In this document: positions 27,367 to 37,150 of the stretch, piece after piece
How positions within the stretch are numbered: position 1 is the first letter of the stretch
How the letters are laid out: every line of letters begins with the position of its first letter
From: Halobellus sp. Atlit-31R
GTDB lineage: Archaea > Halobacteriota > Halobacteria > Halobacteriales > Haloferacaceae
Assembly: GCA_003665935.1 (NCBI GenBank)
Contig: QPLR01000003.1
Coordinates: forward strand, 1 to 64,000
Direction: 5' to 3'
DNA length: 64,000 nt
Program-made: the position numbers and the translations under genes
The notes under the pieces: model-generated
What the model saw: only the letters and a program-made list of their open reading frames with translations
What the model was told of the DNA's origin: nothing
Databases searched by the model: none

Positions 27367-29136
27367 ATGAGCCAGACAGCACAAACCGTCGGCGAAGACG
27401 GTATCATCGCGAGCGTGAGTGGTCCCGTCGTGACCGCTCGCGATCTCGACGCCCGGATGAACGACGTCGTCTACGTAGGCGACGAAGGTCTGATGGGCGA
27501 GGTTATCGAGATCGAGGGCGACACGACGACGATTCAAGTGTACGAAGAGACCTCGGGCATCAGTCCCGGCGAGCCCGTCGAGAACACGGGCGAGCCCCTG
27601 AGCGTCGACCTCGGTCCGGGGCTTCTCGACACCATCTACGACGGCGTCCAGCGTCCGCTCGACGTCCTCGAAGACAAGATGGGGAGCCCCTACCTCGACC
27701 GCGGCGTCGACGCGCCGGGGATCGAGCTCGACAAGCAGTGGGAGTTCGAGCCCACCGTCGAGGCGGGCGAGGAGGTCACCCGCGGCGACGTGGTCGGTGT
27801 CGTCGAGGAGACGATCACCATCGACCACAAGGTGATGGTCCCGCCGGACGCTCTCGACGAGGGCGAGACGGCGACGGTCGAGTCCGTCGAGTCGGGATCG
27901 TTCACCGTCGAGGAGACGGTCGTCGAACTCGACAACGGCGTCGAGGTGCAGATGCGACAGGAGTGGCCGGTCCGTGAACCGCGCCCCGCCGTCGAGAAAA
28001 AGACGCCCCGGACACCGCTCGTCTCGGGCCAGCGGATTCTGGACGGCCTGTTCCCGATCGCGAAGGGCGGGACGGCCGCGATTCCGGGGCCGTTCGGCTC
28101 CGGGAAGACGGTCACCCAGCACCAGCTCGCGAAGTACGCCGACGCCGACATCATCATCTACGTCGGCTGCGGCGAGCGCGGCAACGAGATGACCGAGGTC
28201 ATCGACGACTTCCCGGAGCTCGAGGACCCCTCGACCGGGAACCCGCTGATGGCGCGGACGTCGCTCATCGCCAACACCTCGAATATGCCCGTCGCAGCCC
28301 GTGAATCCTGTGTGTACACGGGGATCACCATCGCGGAGTTCTACCGCGATATGGGCTACGACGTCGCGCTGATGGCGGACTCCACCTCGCGGTGGGCGGA
28401 AGCGATGCGCGAGATCTCCTCGCGTCTCGAGGAGATGCCCGGCGAGGAGGGCTACCCGGCGTATCTGGCCGCGCGGCTCTCGCAGTTCTACGAGCGCGCC
28501 GGCTACTTCGAGAACATCAACGGCACCGAGGGGTCGGTCTCCGCGATCGGCGCGGTGTCGCCGCCCGGCGGCGACTTCTCGGAGCCGGTCACGCAGAACA
28601 CCCTGCGGATCGTGAAGACGTTCTGGGCGCTGGACGCGGACCTCGCCGAGCGTCGTCACTTCCCCTCGATCAACTGGAACGAGTCGTACTCGCTGTACAA
28701 AGATCAGCTCGACCCCTGGTTCCAAGACGAGGTCGCCGACGACTGGCCGGAGAAGCGTCAGTGGGCGGTCGACGTGCTCGACGAGGAGACCGAACTGCAG
28801 GAGATCGTCCAGCTCGTCGGGAAGGACGCGCTCCCGGAGGACCAGCAGCTGACCCTCGAGGTCGCTCGCTACCTGCGTGAGGCGTACCTCCAGCAGAACG
28901 CCTTCCACCCGGTCGACACCTACTGTCCGCCGGAGAAGACGTACCTGATGCTGACGACGATCCAGACGTTCAACGACGAGGCGTTCGACGCGCTCGAAGC
29001 CGGCGTCCCCGTCGACGAGATCATCGACATCGACGCCGCCCCGAAGATCAACCGGATCGGCGTCCAAGACGAGTACGAAGCGTACGTCGACGAGCTCAAG
29101 TCGGAGATCACCGAACAGCTCCGGAACCTCTACTGA
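27367..29136 (+). CDS. atpA: A-type ATP synthase catalytic subunit A
   Basis: A 589-residue catalytic subunit. The P-loop GPFGSGKT is at about 241-248, and the non-homologous insert typical of A/V-type A subunits is at about 115-200. Walker B is in [14 protein letters not shown], and the C-terminal helical domain is complete. No intein interrupts the P-loop region. It hydrolyses or synthesises ATP at the A/B interfaces. Confidence 0.96.
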   Translation: MSQTAQTVGEDGIIASVSGPVVTARDLDARMNDVVYVGDEGLMGEVIEIEGDTTTIQVYEETSGISPGEPVENTGEPLSVDLGPGLLDTIYDGVQRPLDVLEDKMGSPYLDRGVDAPGIELDKQWEFEPTVEAGEEVTRGDVVGVVEETITIDHKVMVPPDALDEGETATVESVESGSFTVEETVVELDNGVEVQMRQEWPVREPRPAVEKKTPRTPLVSGQRILDGLFPIAKGGTAAIPGPFGSGKTVTQHQLAKYADADIIIYVGCGERGNEMTEVIDDFPELEDPSTGNPLMARTSLIANTSNMPVAARESCVYTGITIAEFYRDMGYDVALMADSTSRWAEAMREISSRLEEMPGEEGYPAYLAARLSQFYERAGYFENINGTEGSVSAIGAVSPPGGDFSEPVTQNTLRIVKTFWALDADLAERRHFPSINWNESYSLYKDQLDPWFQDEVADDWPEKRQWAVDVLDEETELQEIVQLVGKDALPEDQQLTLEVARYLREAYLQQNAFHPVDTYCPPEKTYLMLTTIQTFNDEAFDALEAGVPVDEIIDIDAAPKINRIGVQDEYEAYVDELKSEITEQLRNLY

Positions 29137-29137
29137 T

Positions 29138-30559
29138 ATGAAAGAGTACCAAACCATCACAGAGATCAGCGGTCCGCTGGTGTACGCCGAGGTCGACGAG
29201 GCCATCGGCTACGACGAGATCGTCGAGATCGAGACCGCGCAGGGCGAGACGCTTCGCGGACAGGTCCTCGAGTCCACGGACGGCGTCGTCGCCATCCAGG
29301 TCTTCGAGGGCACCAGCGGTATCGACCAGCACGCATCGGTTCGCTTCCTCGGGGAGACGATGAAGATGCCCGTCACCGAGGACCTGCTCGGACGGGTCCT
29401 CGACGGCTCCGGCCGCCCGATCGACGGCGGCCCCGAGATCGTCCCCGACGAGCGACAGGACATCGTCGGCGCGGCGATCAACCCCTACTCGCGAGAGTAT
29501 CCCGAGGAGTTCATCGAGACGGGCGTCTCCGCCATCGACGGGATGAACACGCTCGTTCGCGGCCAGAAGCTCCCGATCTTCTCCAGTTCGGGGCAGCCGC
29601 ACAGCGAGCTCGCGATGCAGATCGCTCGTCAGGCGAGCGTGCCCGAAGAAGAAGAGGGCGAGGGCGAGAGCTCCGAGTTCGCCGTCATCTTCGGCGCGAT
29701 GGGGATCACCCAGGAGGAAGCAAACGAGTTTATGGAGGACTTCGAGCGGACGGGCGCACTCGAACGCTCCGTCGTCTTCATGAACCTCGCGGACGACCCC
29801 GCCGTCGAGCGGACGGTCACCCCGCGGATGGTGCTGACCACCGCCGAGTATCTCGCCTTCGAGAAGGACTACCACGTCCTCGTCATCCTCACCGACATGA
29901 CCAACTACTGCGAGGCGCTCCGTGAGATCGGCGCGGCTCGCGAGGAAGTTCCGGGCCGGCGTGGCTACCCCGGATACATGTACACCGACCTGGCGCAGCT
30001 CTACGAGCGCGCCGGTCGGATCGAGGGCCGCGAAGGATCGGTCACGCAGATTCCGATCCTCACGATGCCCGGCGACGACGACACCCACCCGATCCCGGAC
30101 CTGACCGGGTACATCACCGAGGGCCAAATCTACGTCGACCCCGACCTCAACAGTCAGGGGCTCCAGCCCCCGGTGAACGTCCTGCCCAGCCTCTCGCGGC
30201 TGATGGACGACGGGATCGGCGAGGGGCTCACCCGCGCGGACCACGGCGACGTCTCCGACCAGATGTACGCCGCGTACGCCGAGGGCGAGGATCTCCGCGA
30301 CCTCGTGAACATCGTCGGTCGCGAGGCGCTATCGGAGCGTGACAACAAGTACCTCGACTTCGCCGACCGCTTCGAAGAGGAGTTCATCGACCAAGGCTTC
30401 GAGACGAACCGCGAACTCGAAGAGACGCTCGAGATCGGCTGGGACCTCCTCTCGATGCTGCCGAAAGAGGAACTCAACCGGGTCGACGAGGACTTCATCG
30501 AGGAGTACTACCGCGAAGACGCCGGCGGCGAGACCGAAGCGGAAGCGACCGCCGACTGA
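29138..30559 (+). CDS. atpB: A-type ATP synthase regulatory subunit B
   Basis: A 473-residue non-catalytic nucleotide-binding subunit, full length. It has [24 protein letters not shown] in place of a Walker A, and the conserved [15 protein letters not shown] and [14 protein letters not shown]. It starts 1 bp after atpA. In the haloarchaeal operons I know, atpD follows close behind; here the next gene is bat and atpD lies 5 kb further on. Confidence 0.95.
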   Translation: MKEYQTITEISGPLVYAEVDEAIGYDEIVEIETAQGETLRGQVLESTDGVVAIQVFEGTSGIDQHASVRFLGETMKMPVTEDLLGRVLDGSGRPIDGGPEIVPDERQDIVGAAINPYSREYPEEFIETGVSAIDGMNTLVRGQKLPIFSSSGQPHSELAMQIARQASVPEEEEGEGESSEFAVIFGAMGITQEEANEFMEDFERTGALERSVVFMNLADDPAVERTVTPRMVLTTAEYLAFEKDYHVLVILTDMTNYCEALREIGAAREEVPGRRGYPGYMYTDLAQLYERAGRIEGREGSVTQIPILTMPGDDDTHPIPDLTGYITEGQIYVDPDLNSQGLQPPVNVLPSLSRLMDDGIGEGLTRADHGDVSDQMYAAYAEGEDLRDLVNIVGREALSERDNKYLDFADRFEEEFIDQGFETNRELEETLEIGWDLLSMLPKEELNRVDEDFIEEYYREDAGGETEAEATAD

Positions 30560-30735
30560 TCGCTGCCGTCGGACGACACCCCTTTCTACAGTGCGTCGGG
30601 CATCGGCGCTTCGCCCGCATTCGAGAGCCGGGAGCGTAGCAGCCGGCGAACCCGGAACCGACCGTCGAGGTGGGCGCGGTGAAACGCCAGCCAAGTGGCC
30701 ATACAGGTTTTACCCTTTCGCGCGGTGGGTAGTGT

Positions 30736-32454
30736 ATGGCACAGCGGGCGCAGGCGGACGAGCAGATACAGTCGGACGTCGTGCAGGAGCGATCTGACGC
30801 TGACGCGCGGACGGTCGCGGCGATGCGCGACGACGTCGGCGAGTCGCTGAAGACGCGCACGATGGACGAGGCCCCCGTCGGGATCACCGTCGCGGACGCG
30901 ACAGAGCCAGATATGCCGCTCGTGTACGCGAACGCCGCGTTCGAGCGGATCACCGGCTATCCCCCGGAGTACGCCGTCGGGCGAAACTGTCGGTTTCTGC
31001 AGGGGGCCGACACGCGCGACGAACCCATCGAACAGATGCGGGCGGCGATCAGAGAGGGCCGCTCAGTCACCGTCGAGCTCCGAAACTACCGGCGTGACGG
31101 TGAGCTGTTCTGGAACGAGGTGACGATCGCGCCTCTGTACGACGATGCGGGAGACGTCGCCTACTACGTCGGCTTCCAGCAGGACGTCACGCGGCGCAAG
31201 GAGGCCGAGCAGGCGGCCGCCGAGCGTGCCGAGCGGATCAAGCGAGAGCAGACGGCGCAGAAGCATCTCCTCGAGCGGCTCGACGGAGTCGTCGCCGACG
31301 TCACGAGCGCAGTGACGCAGGCCGACTCCCGGAGTGTGCTGCACCGCGACATCGTCGAGACGATCGGGGAGACCTACGCCGGTGCGTGGTTCGGGGCGTA
31401 CGACCCCTCCACGGCCGCGGTCGAACCCGAGGTGGTCGTCGGTAGCGTCGGCGACGCGGGCGGTCGGCAGTTCGCCGCCGGGGATGCTACGTCCACGGAC
31501 GGCCGCGGTGACGTCACGGCCGGACCGGAACCACGCGACCCGGTCGAACGCGCCGTGGCCGGTGCACTGGCCGACCGTGGCGTGCACGTCGAGTCGCTCG
31601 TCGCCGAGACGGGGAGCGAGGTGCTCTCGGTCGCCGCCGTGCCACTGTACTACGGGGAGGCGACGTACGGGGCGCTCTGCGTGTACGCGCGGAACGGCGG
31701 CTTCGACGAACACGAGCAGGCGATCCTCACGGTGCTCGGGCGGACCGTGGCCACCGGCATCAACGCCCTCGAGAGCCAGCGGACGCTGCAGACACAGGAG
31801 ATCGTCGAACTGCGACTCGCCCTCGGCGATCACCCCGTGGCCGGGTTCGCGACGGCGCTCGACTGTCACCTGACCTACGCCGGGCGCGTCGGCGACGGAG
31901 AACGACCGACGATGCTGTTCGAGGTCGCCGAACCGGCCGAAGAGTTAGACGCGGACGCGATCTACGGCGCGGCCGCCGAGCGCGACGACGTAGACGTCGA
32001 GGCGGTTCTCGCCGCCTCGACCGATCAGCCCGTAATCGAACTCGCTATCCTCGACCAGACGTTCCAGCGCCTGCTCACCGATTACAGCGGCGACTTCCGC
32101 GCGGCGGCGGTCGAGCCCGGAATCGCCCGTGTCACCGTCGAGATCGGCCGGGAGACACTCGCTCGCTCGCTGACGACGGCCGTGATGGAGCAGTTCGAGG
32201 ACGTTCAGGTGATCGGCTACCGCCGTCGCGAGGCGCGCACGGAGACGTGTCGGGGAATCGTTGCTGATCTCGAAGCGGAGCTGACGAACCGACAGCACGA
32301 CGCGCTCCTTCGGGCCTACACCGCCGGCTACTTCGAGTGGCCGCACGAAACCAGCGGCGACGAGATCGCCGAGTCGATGGGGATCTGCCGATCGACGTTT
32401 CACCAGCACCTGCGCGCAGCACAGCGAAAGCTCGCGGCGACGCTCTTCGGCTGA
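30736..32454 (+). CDS. bat: Bacterio-opsin activator Bat: LOV/PAS-GAF-HTH10 regulator
   Basis: A 572-residue regulator. A PAS domain at about 42-155 carries the LOV signature GRNCRFLQG with the adduct-forming Cys at 85. The other flavin-contacting residues are also present: Asn117 in RNYRRDG, Asn127 in FWNEV and Gln148 in GFQQDVT. A coiled linker leads to a GAF-like domain (about 190-340), then the Bat-specific region. At about 515-570 is the HTH_10 domain (LTNRQHDALLRAYTAGYF, then STFHQHLRAAQRKL). In Halobacterium, Bat activates bop and retinal-synthesis genes under low oxygen and light. It follows atpB by 176 bp and precedes bop. A TATA-like gttttacc lies about 20 nt before the start. Confidence 0.92.
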   Translation: MAQRAQADEQIQSDVVQERSDADARTVAAMRDDVGESLKTRTMDEAPVGITVADATEPDMPLVYANAAFERITGYPPEYAVGRNCRFLQGADTRDEPIEQMRAAIREGRSVTVELRNYRRDGELFWNEVTIAPLYDDAGDVAYYVGFQQDVTRRKEAEQAAAERAERIKREQTAQKHLLERLDGVVADVTSAVTQADSRSVLHRDIVETIGETYAGAWFGAYDPSTAAVEPEVVVGSVGDAGGRQFAAGDATSTDGRGDVTAGPEPRDPVERAVAGALADRGVHVESLVAETGSEVLSVAAVPLYYGEATYGALCVYARNGGFDEHEQAILTVLGRTVATGINALESQRTLQTQEIVELRLALGDHPVAGFATALDCHLTYAGRVGDGERPTMLFEVAEPAEELDADAIYGAAAERDDVDVEAVLAASTDQPVIELAILDQTFQRLLTDYSGDFRAAAVEPGIARVTVEIGRETLARSLTTAVMEQFEDVQVIGYRRREARTETCRGIVADLEAELTNRQHDALLRAYTAGYFEWPHETSGDEIAESMGICRSTFHQHLRAAQRKLAATLFG

Positions 32455-32587
32455 CGCACGCGATCCACTCGCGTCCGACACATTTTAATCGAGTAATCCC
32501 AGAATCACGGTAGTATCCTGTTGCCGCGTGATCCTGTCGCTCCGGTCGGCCGATAAATACGTATAGGGCCGGCGTCGTCCGGCGGGA

Positions 32588-32602
32588 GCCTAACTAGTTG
32601 GG
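32588..32602 (+). promoter_or_regulatory. Bat upstream activating sequence of the bop promoter
   Basis: GCCTAACTAGTTGGG closely matches the Halobacterium UAS as I recall it (ACC, two bases, ACTAGTT, one base, GG), with one mismatch. Its centre is about 49 nt before the expected transcription start just upstream of the bop ATG at 32646, the same spacing as in Halobacterium, where the TATA region is also atypical. I find no second ACTAGTT in the gaps before bat, crtY or blh. Confidence 0.75.
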
Positions 32603-32645
32603 CACGCTGCTTACGTCACATACCTGCAAAAAAAGCAGTTGCACT

Positions 32646-33389
32646 ATGCCGCAACCAGGTAGTGAATCAATTTGGCTTTGGCTTGGAACGCTCGGAATGT
32701 TCCTGGGGATGCTGTACTTCATCGCCAGGGGCTGGGGCGAAACAGACAGACGGCGTCAGGAGTTCTACATCGTAACGATATTTATCACCGCGATCGCGTT
32801 CGTGAACTATCTCGCGATGGCGTTAGGCTTCGGGTTGACCATCATCGAGGTCGGTGGCGAGGAGCTACCGATCTACTGGGCCCGGTACACTGACTGGTTC
32901 TTCACGACGCCGCTGCTCCTCCTCGACCTCGGGCTGCTCGCCGGTGCGAGCCGGAACGAGCTCACCTCGCTGGTCGGACTGGACATGCTGATGATCGGTA
33001 CGGGCGCCGTCGCGACGCTGTCTGCCGGCCCCGGCTTCCTCACCGAAGGTGCACGTCGCCTGGTGTGGTGGGGCGTCTCCACCGGCTTCCTGCTGGTGCT
33101 GCTGTACATGCTGTACGGCTCCCTCGACGAGAAGGCGAGTAAGCTCAGTAGTGACGCGGCATCGACGTTCAACACACTCCGGACGTTGATCGTCGTAGTC
33201 TGGCTGGTCTATCCCGTCTGGTGGATCGTCGGCACGGAAGGCCTCCAGCTCGTGTCGCTCAACATCGAGACGGCCGGCTTCATGGTGCTGGACCTGGTCG
33301 CGAAGGTCGGCTTCGGGTTCATCCTGCTGTCGAGCCGGAAGGTTCTCGACGCAGCCGGTACGCAGACGGGTGCCGAGGCGGCCGACTGA
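32646..33389 (+). CDS. bop: Bacteriorhodopsin (light-driven proton pump)
   Basis: A 247-residue seven-helix retinal protein. The residues equivalent to the known pump are all present: Arg80, Asp83 (proton acceptor, = D85) and Asp94 (proton donor, = D96) in [17 protein letters not shown]; Asp113 (= D115); Glu198 and Glu208 (release group); Asp216; and the Schiff-base Lys220 in [11 protein letters not shown]. This predicts an outward proton pump, not a chloride pump or sensor. A longer frame from TTG 32598 would run through the UAS, so ATG 32646 is right. The leader is very short, with a CTGC-A7-GCAG mini-hairpin just before the start. Confidence 0.96.
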   Translation: MPQPGSESIWLWLGTLGMFLGMLYFIARGWGETDRRRQEFYIVTIFITAIAFVNYLAMALGFGLTIIEVGGEELPIYWARYTDWFFTTPLLLLDLGLLAGASRNELTSLVGLDMLMIGTGAVATLSAGPGFLTEGARRLVWWGVSTGFLLVLLYMLYGSLDEKASKLSSDAASTFNTLRTLIVVVWLVYPVWWIVGTEGLQLVSLNIETAGFMVLDLVAKVGFGFILLSSRKVLDAAGTQTGAEAAD

Positions 33390-33630
33390 TCGGCACTCGA
33401 CCCAAACGATGATGCGGACGCGGTACGGACTACAGACGACGGGGTGACTCGTCGACTGCCGGATCGACCGGCGCGCGCCCTTCCGGACGGGCAACCGCGA
33501 CAGACACGACAGACACCCCCCGAACCACCCTCCGCGACGACGTCGCGACGAGTACCGCGGACTCGGCACGCGTCCTGGCACCCCGGACGCCGGGACGCAG
33601 CCGCCCATACAACCCCAAACGAACCCAACG

Positions 33631-34452
33631 ATGACATTTCAGTTTACGTACCTACAGTTCCACTTCGCGTTTTTGATACCGGCAGTGATGCTGCTTTCCG
33701 CGACGGGTTTCGTGAGTCGGTCGCGGATCAGTGGCGTCGCATCGTGGGGACGGAGTAGTTGGCGGCACTACTGGGCGGGGGTATCGATCATCACGGTCGT
33801 CGCACTGGTGTATACGACCCCGTGGGACAACCTCCTCATCGCGCACGGCGTCTGGTGGTACGGGGCAGAGACCACGGTCGCGACGATCTGGCACGCGCCG
33901 TTGGAGGAGTATCTCTTCATCGTCGTCCAGCCGTGGCTGACCGCCCTGTGGCTCTCGCACCTGTCGTTCTCGCCGAAGTGGCCGTCGGCGTCGCGGCCGG
34001 TCCGGAGCCGCGTCGCGGCGCTCGGCCTCGCGGTCGCCCTCGGCATCGCGGGCTGGTTCCTGCTCGGAACCGACGCGACGTTCTACCTCGGTTCGATCCT
34101 GACGTGGGCGGCTCCGGTGCTGGCGCTGCAGTGGGTCGTCGGCGCACCGCAGCTGTGGGCGCGTCGACGCGCCGTGGTGCTCGGGACGCTGGTCCCGACG
34201 CTGTATCTGTGCGTCGCCGACCGGATCGCCATCGAATACGGGATCTGGATCCTCTCGGAGCAGTACACGACTGAGCTCTACATCGCCGGCCTGCCGGTCG
34301 AGGAGGCGATGTTCTTCCTCGTGACGAACCTCTTCGTCGTGCAGGGGCTCGTCCTCTACCGACTCGTGATGCGGCGGTGGGACGACGATCCGTCGGTCGC
34401 ACCGCGGCAGTGGTACAGCCGTCTCAAGGCGAAGGCGAACGGGGCAAAGTAG
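33631..34452 (+). CDS. crtY: Lycopene beta-cyclase, archaeal fused CrtYcd type
   Basis: A 273-residue protein with about seven membrane helices made of two homologous halves. PWDN is at 64-67, PLEE at 90-93 and PVEE at 222-225, the acidic motifs of the heterodimer-type cyclases fused in archaea. It converts lycopene to beta-carotene, the precursor of retinal. A 241-bp gap separates it from bop; blh follows after 5 bp, so crtY and blh form one transcript. Confidence 0.92.
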   Translation: MTFQFTYLQFHFAFLIPAVMLLSATGFVSRSRISGVASWGRSSWRHYWAGVSIITVVALVYTTPWDNLLIAHGVWWYGAETTVATIWHAPLEEYLFIVVQPWLTALWLSHLSFSPKWPSASRPVRSRVAALGLAVALGIAGWFLLGTDATFYLGSILTWAAPVLALQWVVGAPQLWARRRAVVLGTLVPTLYLCVADRIAIEYGIWILSEQYTTELYIAGLPVEEAMFFLVTNLFVVQGLVLYRLVMRRWDDDPSVAPRQWYSRLKAKANGAK

Positions 34453-34457
34453 TCCCG

Positions 34458-35561
34458 ATGGCCGGCTCGGTGTCGCAGGACAGCGAGACGCGACGCGTCG
34501 GCGAAAACACCGCCGGCGGCGGAGGCGACGTTACGCAGTCGCTGATGCACGCCATCGGGGGACGTCCGGCGTGGCTCGTCATTGCCGGCGTCGCGGTTCT
34601 CGGAGCGGCCGCGACGGTCGTCGGCACGACAGCGACGCTGCCGGCGTGGGCTCGGTACGTGCCACTGGCGGTGAGTCTGCTGGTGTTCGGCCTGCCTCAC
34701 GGCGCGGTAGACCATCTGGCACCGGCCCGAGCGGCCGGCAAGCGACCGTCGGTGCGCTGGCTCGCGGCCGTGGGACTCGTCTACCTCCTCCTCGGCGGAG
34801 CGTACACGGCGGCGTGGTTCGTCGCGCCCGCAGCCTCGGCCGCGTTCTTCATCGGGATGACGTGGTTCCACTGGGGACAAGGCGACCTCTACGCGCTCGA
34901 GGCGATGGGCGGATCACATCTCGACAGCCGAACGGCCCGCGCCGGCACGGTGCTGGTGCGCGGCGGCCTGCCGATGCTCGTCCCGCTGCTTCGGTTCCCC
35001 GAACTGTATCGCGATGTCGTCGACGCGTGGGTGGTGCTGTTCGGTGGGAGCCTCGACGCCTCGTGGCTTTTCACCGCGGAGGTCCGCCTCGGGATCGGCG
35101 CCGCGTTCGCGGCGTTGACTATCGGGACACTCGTCGCGGGCTATCGGACTGCCAGCGGTTCGGGCTGGCGACGCGACGCGGTCGAGACGGCGCTGCTGTG
35201 GGCGTACTTCCTCCTCGTGCCGCCCATCGTCGCCGTCGGCGTGTACTTCTGTGTGTGGCACGCGCTCCGACACATCGCTCGCCTCGCGGGGGTCGACCCG
35301 GCGGCTCGTCAGGCGTTCACCGAGCGCGGATCGATCGCCGCACTCCTGCGGACGGGCCGGGACGCGCTTCCCCTGACGGTCGTCTCCGTTGGGCTGCTCG
35401 TCGGTGCCGCCGTCGTCGGAAGCGTGCAGACCGACGTGCGGACGCTGGCCGCGCTGTATCTCGTCTTCATCGCCGTGCTGACGCTGCCCCACGTGGCGAT
35501 CGTGACGTGGATGGACTGGGCCGAGAACGCCAGTCTCGCCCGCCTCGTTCGTGAACAGTAA
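34458..35561 (+). CDS. blh: Beta-carotene 15,15'-dioxygenase Brp/Blh
   Basis: A 367-residue polytopic membrane protein. The histidines that bind iron in the Brp/Blh family are present: His81 and His86 (LPHGAVDH), His138 (WFHWGQGD), His268 and His272 (WHALRH), with His345 in a second LPH. It cleaves beta-carotene to two retinal molecules, the bacteriorhodopsin chromophore. ATG 34458 lies 5 bp after crtY; a hydrophilic N-terminus of about 35 residues precedes the first helix. It ends 34 bp before atpD. Confidence 0.92.
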   Translation: MAGSVSQDSETRRVGENTAGGGGDVTQSLMHAIGGRPAWLVIAGVAVLGAAATVVGTTATLPAWARYVPLAVSLLVFGLPHGAVDHLAPARAAGKRPSVRWLAAVGLVYLLLGGAYTAAWFVAPAASAAFFIGMTWFHWGQGDLYALEAMGGSHLDSRTARAGTVLVRGGLPMLVPLLRFPELYRDVVDAWVVLFGGSLDASWLFTAEVRLGIGAAFAALTIGTLVAGYRTASGSGWRRDAVETALLWAYFLLVPPIVAVGVYFCVWHALRHIARLAGVDPAARQAFTERGSIAALLRTGRDALPLTVVSVGLLVGAAVVGSVQTDVRTLAALYLVFIAVLTLPHVAIVTWMDWAENASLARLVREQ

Positions 35562-35595
35562 AAGGTTAACAGGCTCGGTTCACAACTGACAGGCA

Positions 35596-36276
35596 ATGGC
35601 CGAAGACGTCAAACCGACACGCAAGAACTTGATGGCGATCGAGGACCGCATTCAGCTGTCCGAGCGTGGCCACGACACGCTCGAACAGAAGCGAGACGGC
35701 CTCATTATGGAGTTTATGGACATCCTCGATCAGGCACAGGACGTCCGGTCCGAGCTGAACGGGAACTACGAGACCGCCCAAGAGAAGATCAATATGGCGC
35801 GGGCGATGGAGGGCGACGTCGCCGTTCGTGGGGCCGCCGCGGCGCTCAAAGAGCACCCGGAGATCACCACGCAGTCGAAGAACATTATGGGCGTCGTCGT
35901 CCCGCAGATCGAGTCCTCGCGGGTCAAGAAGAGCCTCGACCAGCGCGGCTACGGGCTGCTCGGGTCGTCGGCGCGGATCGACGAGGCCGCGGACGCCTAC
36001 GAGGAGCTTCTGGAGACGATCATCCTCGCCGCGGAAGTGGAGACGGCGATGAAGAAGATGCTCAAAGAGATCGAGACGACGAAGCGTCGCGTCAACGCCT
36101 TGGAGTTCAAACTGCTCCCCGAGCTCAACGAGAACAAAGAGTACATCGAGCAGAAGCTCGAGGAGCAGGAGCGCGAGGAGATCTTCCGGCTCAAGAAGAT
36201 CAAGAACAAGAAAGAGGAAGAAGAGAAGGCCGAGAAAGAGGCCGAAAAGGCCGCCGCGGCTCCGGCCGACGACTGA
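35596..36276 (+). CDS. atpD: A-type ATP synthase subunit D, separated from atpB
   Basis: A 226-residue subunit D. It starts [32 protein letters not shown], the N-terminal helix of the central rotor shaft, and ends with a charged Glu/Lys-rich helix and a short Ala-rich acidic tail. It connects the A3B3 head with the ring. It lies 5 kb behind atpB, directly after blh. A TATA-like aaaggtta about 30 nt upstream, overlapping the blh stop, could give it its own promoter. Confidence 0.94.
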   Translation: MAEDVKPTRKNLMAIEDRIQLSERGHDTLEQKRDGLIMEFMDILDQAQDVRSELNGNYETAQEKINMARAMEGDVAVRGAAAALKEHPEITTQSKNIMGVVVPQIESSRVKKSLDQRGYGLLGSSARIDEAADAYEELLETIILAAEVETAMKKMLKEIETTKRRVNALEFKLLPELNENKEYIEQKLEEQEREEIFRLKKIKNKKEEEEKAEKEAEKAAAAPADD

Positions 36277-36511
36277 GGACGGCAACAGCGACGCGAGCGA
36301 CGAGCAGCGCGTCTTCGGACGACGTCTCATCTTCCGGTTTCTGTCTCGCGGATCGTCGGGTCGAACAGACAGCGGTGGCTTCGCTGTCGCCAGCCGCACC
36401 GCGTCGGCGTCGCGGTCGGCAGTCGCGCGTCAGAACTACGGTGGTCGCTCCCACGCCGCCGTCAGATGATAAGTCTTAATTAGACTACCGGGTTACGAGG
36501 AAGTGGAGCAA

Positions 36512-36584
36512 GCCCGGGTGGTGTAGTGGCCCATCATACGACCCTGTCACGGTCGTGACGCGGGTTCAAATCCCGCCTCGGGCG
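36512..36584 (+). tRNA. tRNA-Asp (anticodon GTC), copy 1
   Basis: A full cloverleaf: acceptor GCCCGGG with CTCGGGC, anticodon loop CTGTCAC (GTC), T arm CGGGTTCAAATCCCG, discriminator G. CCA is not encoded. A TATA-like cttaatta lies 30-37 nt upstream. Confidence 0.96.
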
Positions 36585-36606
36585 CTTGTGCTTTGCTCCG
36601 ACGTGT

Positions 36607-36679
36607 GCCCGGGTGGTGTAGTGGCCCATCATACGACCCTGTCACGGTCGTGACGCGGGTTCAAATCCCGCCTCGGGCG
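36607..36679 (+). tRNA. tRNA-Asp (anticodon GTC), copy 2
   Basis: Identical in all 73 bases to copy 1, from which it is separated by 22 bp. No separate TATA element fits in the spacer, so both are probably processed from one transcript. Confidence 0.96.
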
Positions 36680-36757
36680 CTTTTCCGATTCTCGATCTTC
36701 TAGCGACGTCCACTCGGTCGGAGAGTCTCCGAATCCGACCCTTCCCGAACGACCGTT

Positions 36758-37150
36758 TCAGAGCCCTGCGAGCGCGGTCCCGACGGCGACGCCGACGAGC
36801 GCCGCAGCGAGCGTTCCGAGAGCGTCCACGGCAGCCAGCCGCGGGTGTCCGCCCGAGGCGGCCTCGGCGACGTTGACGGCGAACGACGAGAACGTCGTGA
36901 ACGCGCCGCAGAATCCGGTGCCGAGGACGGCGAGCGTCGTCGCTGTCGGTGACGAGGCGACCACGGCTCCGAGGGCGACGCTCCCGAGTACGTTGACCGC
37001 CAGCGTGCTCCGCCGGCCGCCGCCGAGTGCGACGTCGACGGCGTATCGGGCGAGCGCCCCGGTCGAGCCGCCGAGTCCGGCGAGAAGCGGGAGTGGGAGG
37101 TAATCGAGTCCGGCGAGAAGCGAGAGGCCGACGTCGAGAGCGAGGCTCAC
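36758..37150 (-). CDS. crcB: Fluoride exporter CrcB/Fluc, second subunit
   Basis: A 130-residue protein with four membrane helices. It has the family motifs GGSTGALARYAV, NVLGS and GFCGAFTTFSSFAVN, the last holding the Phe residues that line the fluoride path. Its GTG start (37150) overlaps the stop of the upstream crcB by 4 bp. Paired, non-identical crcB genes form heterodimeric antiparallel channels in other microbes. Confidence 0.87.
   Translation of the reverse strand: MSLALDVGLSLLAGLDYLPLPLLAGLGGSTGALARYAVDVALGGGRRSTLAVNVLGSVALGAVVASSPTATTLAVLGTGFCGAFTTFSSFAVNVAEAASGGHPRLAAVDALGTLAAALVGVAVGTALAGL

Noticed and set aside
27361-29205. A 614-codon minus-strand frame opposite atpA
   Set aside because: Same kind of shadow in GC-rich DNA; atpA on the plus strand is unmistakable.
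32598-32645. Longer bop start at TTG 32598
   Set aside because: It would translate through the Bat binding site and promoter; ATG 32646 gives the family N-terminus and a known-type short leader.
33444-33758. Small plus-strand gene between bop and crtY
   Set aside because: The frame is Arg/Pro/Thr-rich, runs into crtY in another frame and lacks the acidic bias of real genes here; the 241-bp gap is more likely non-coding.
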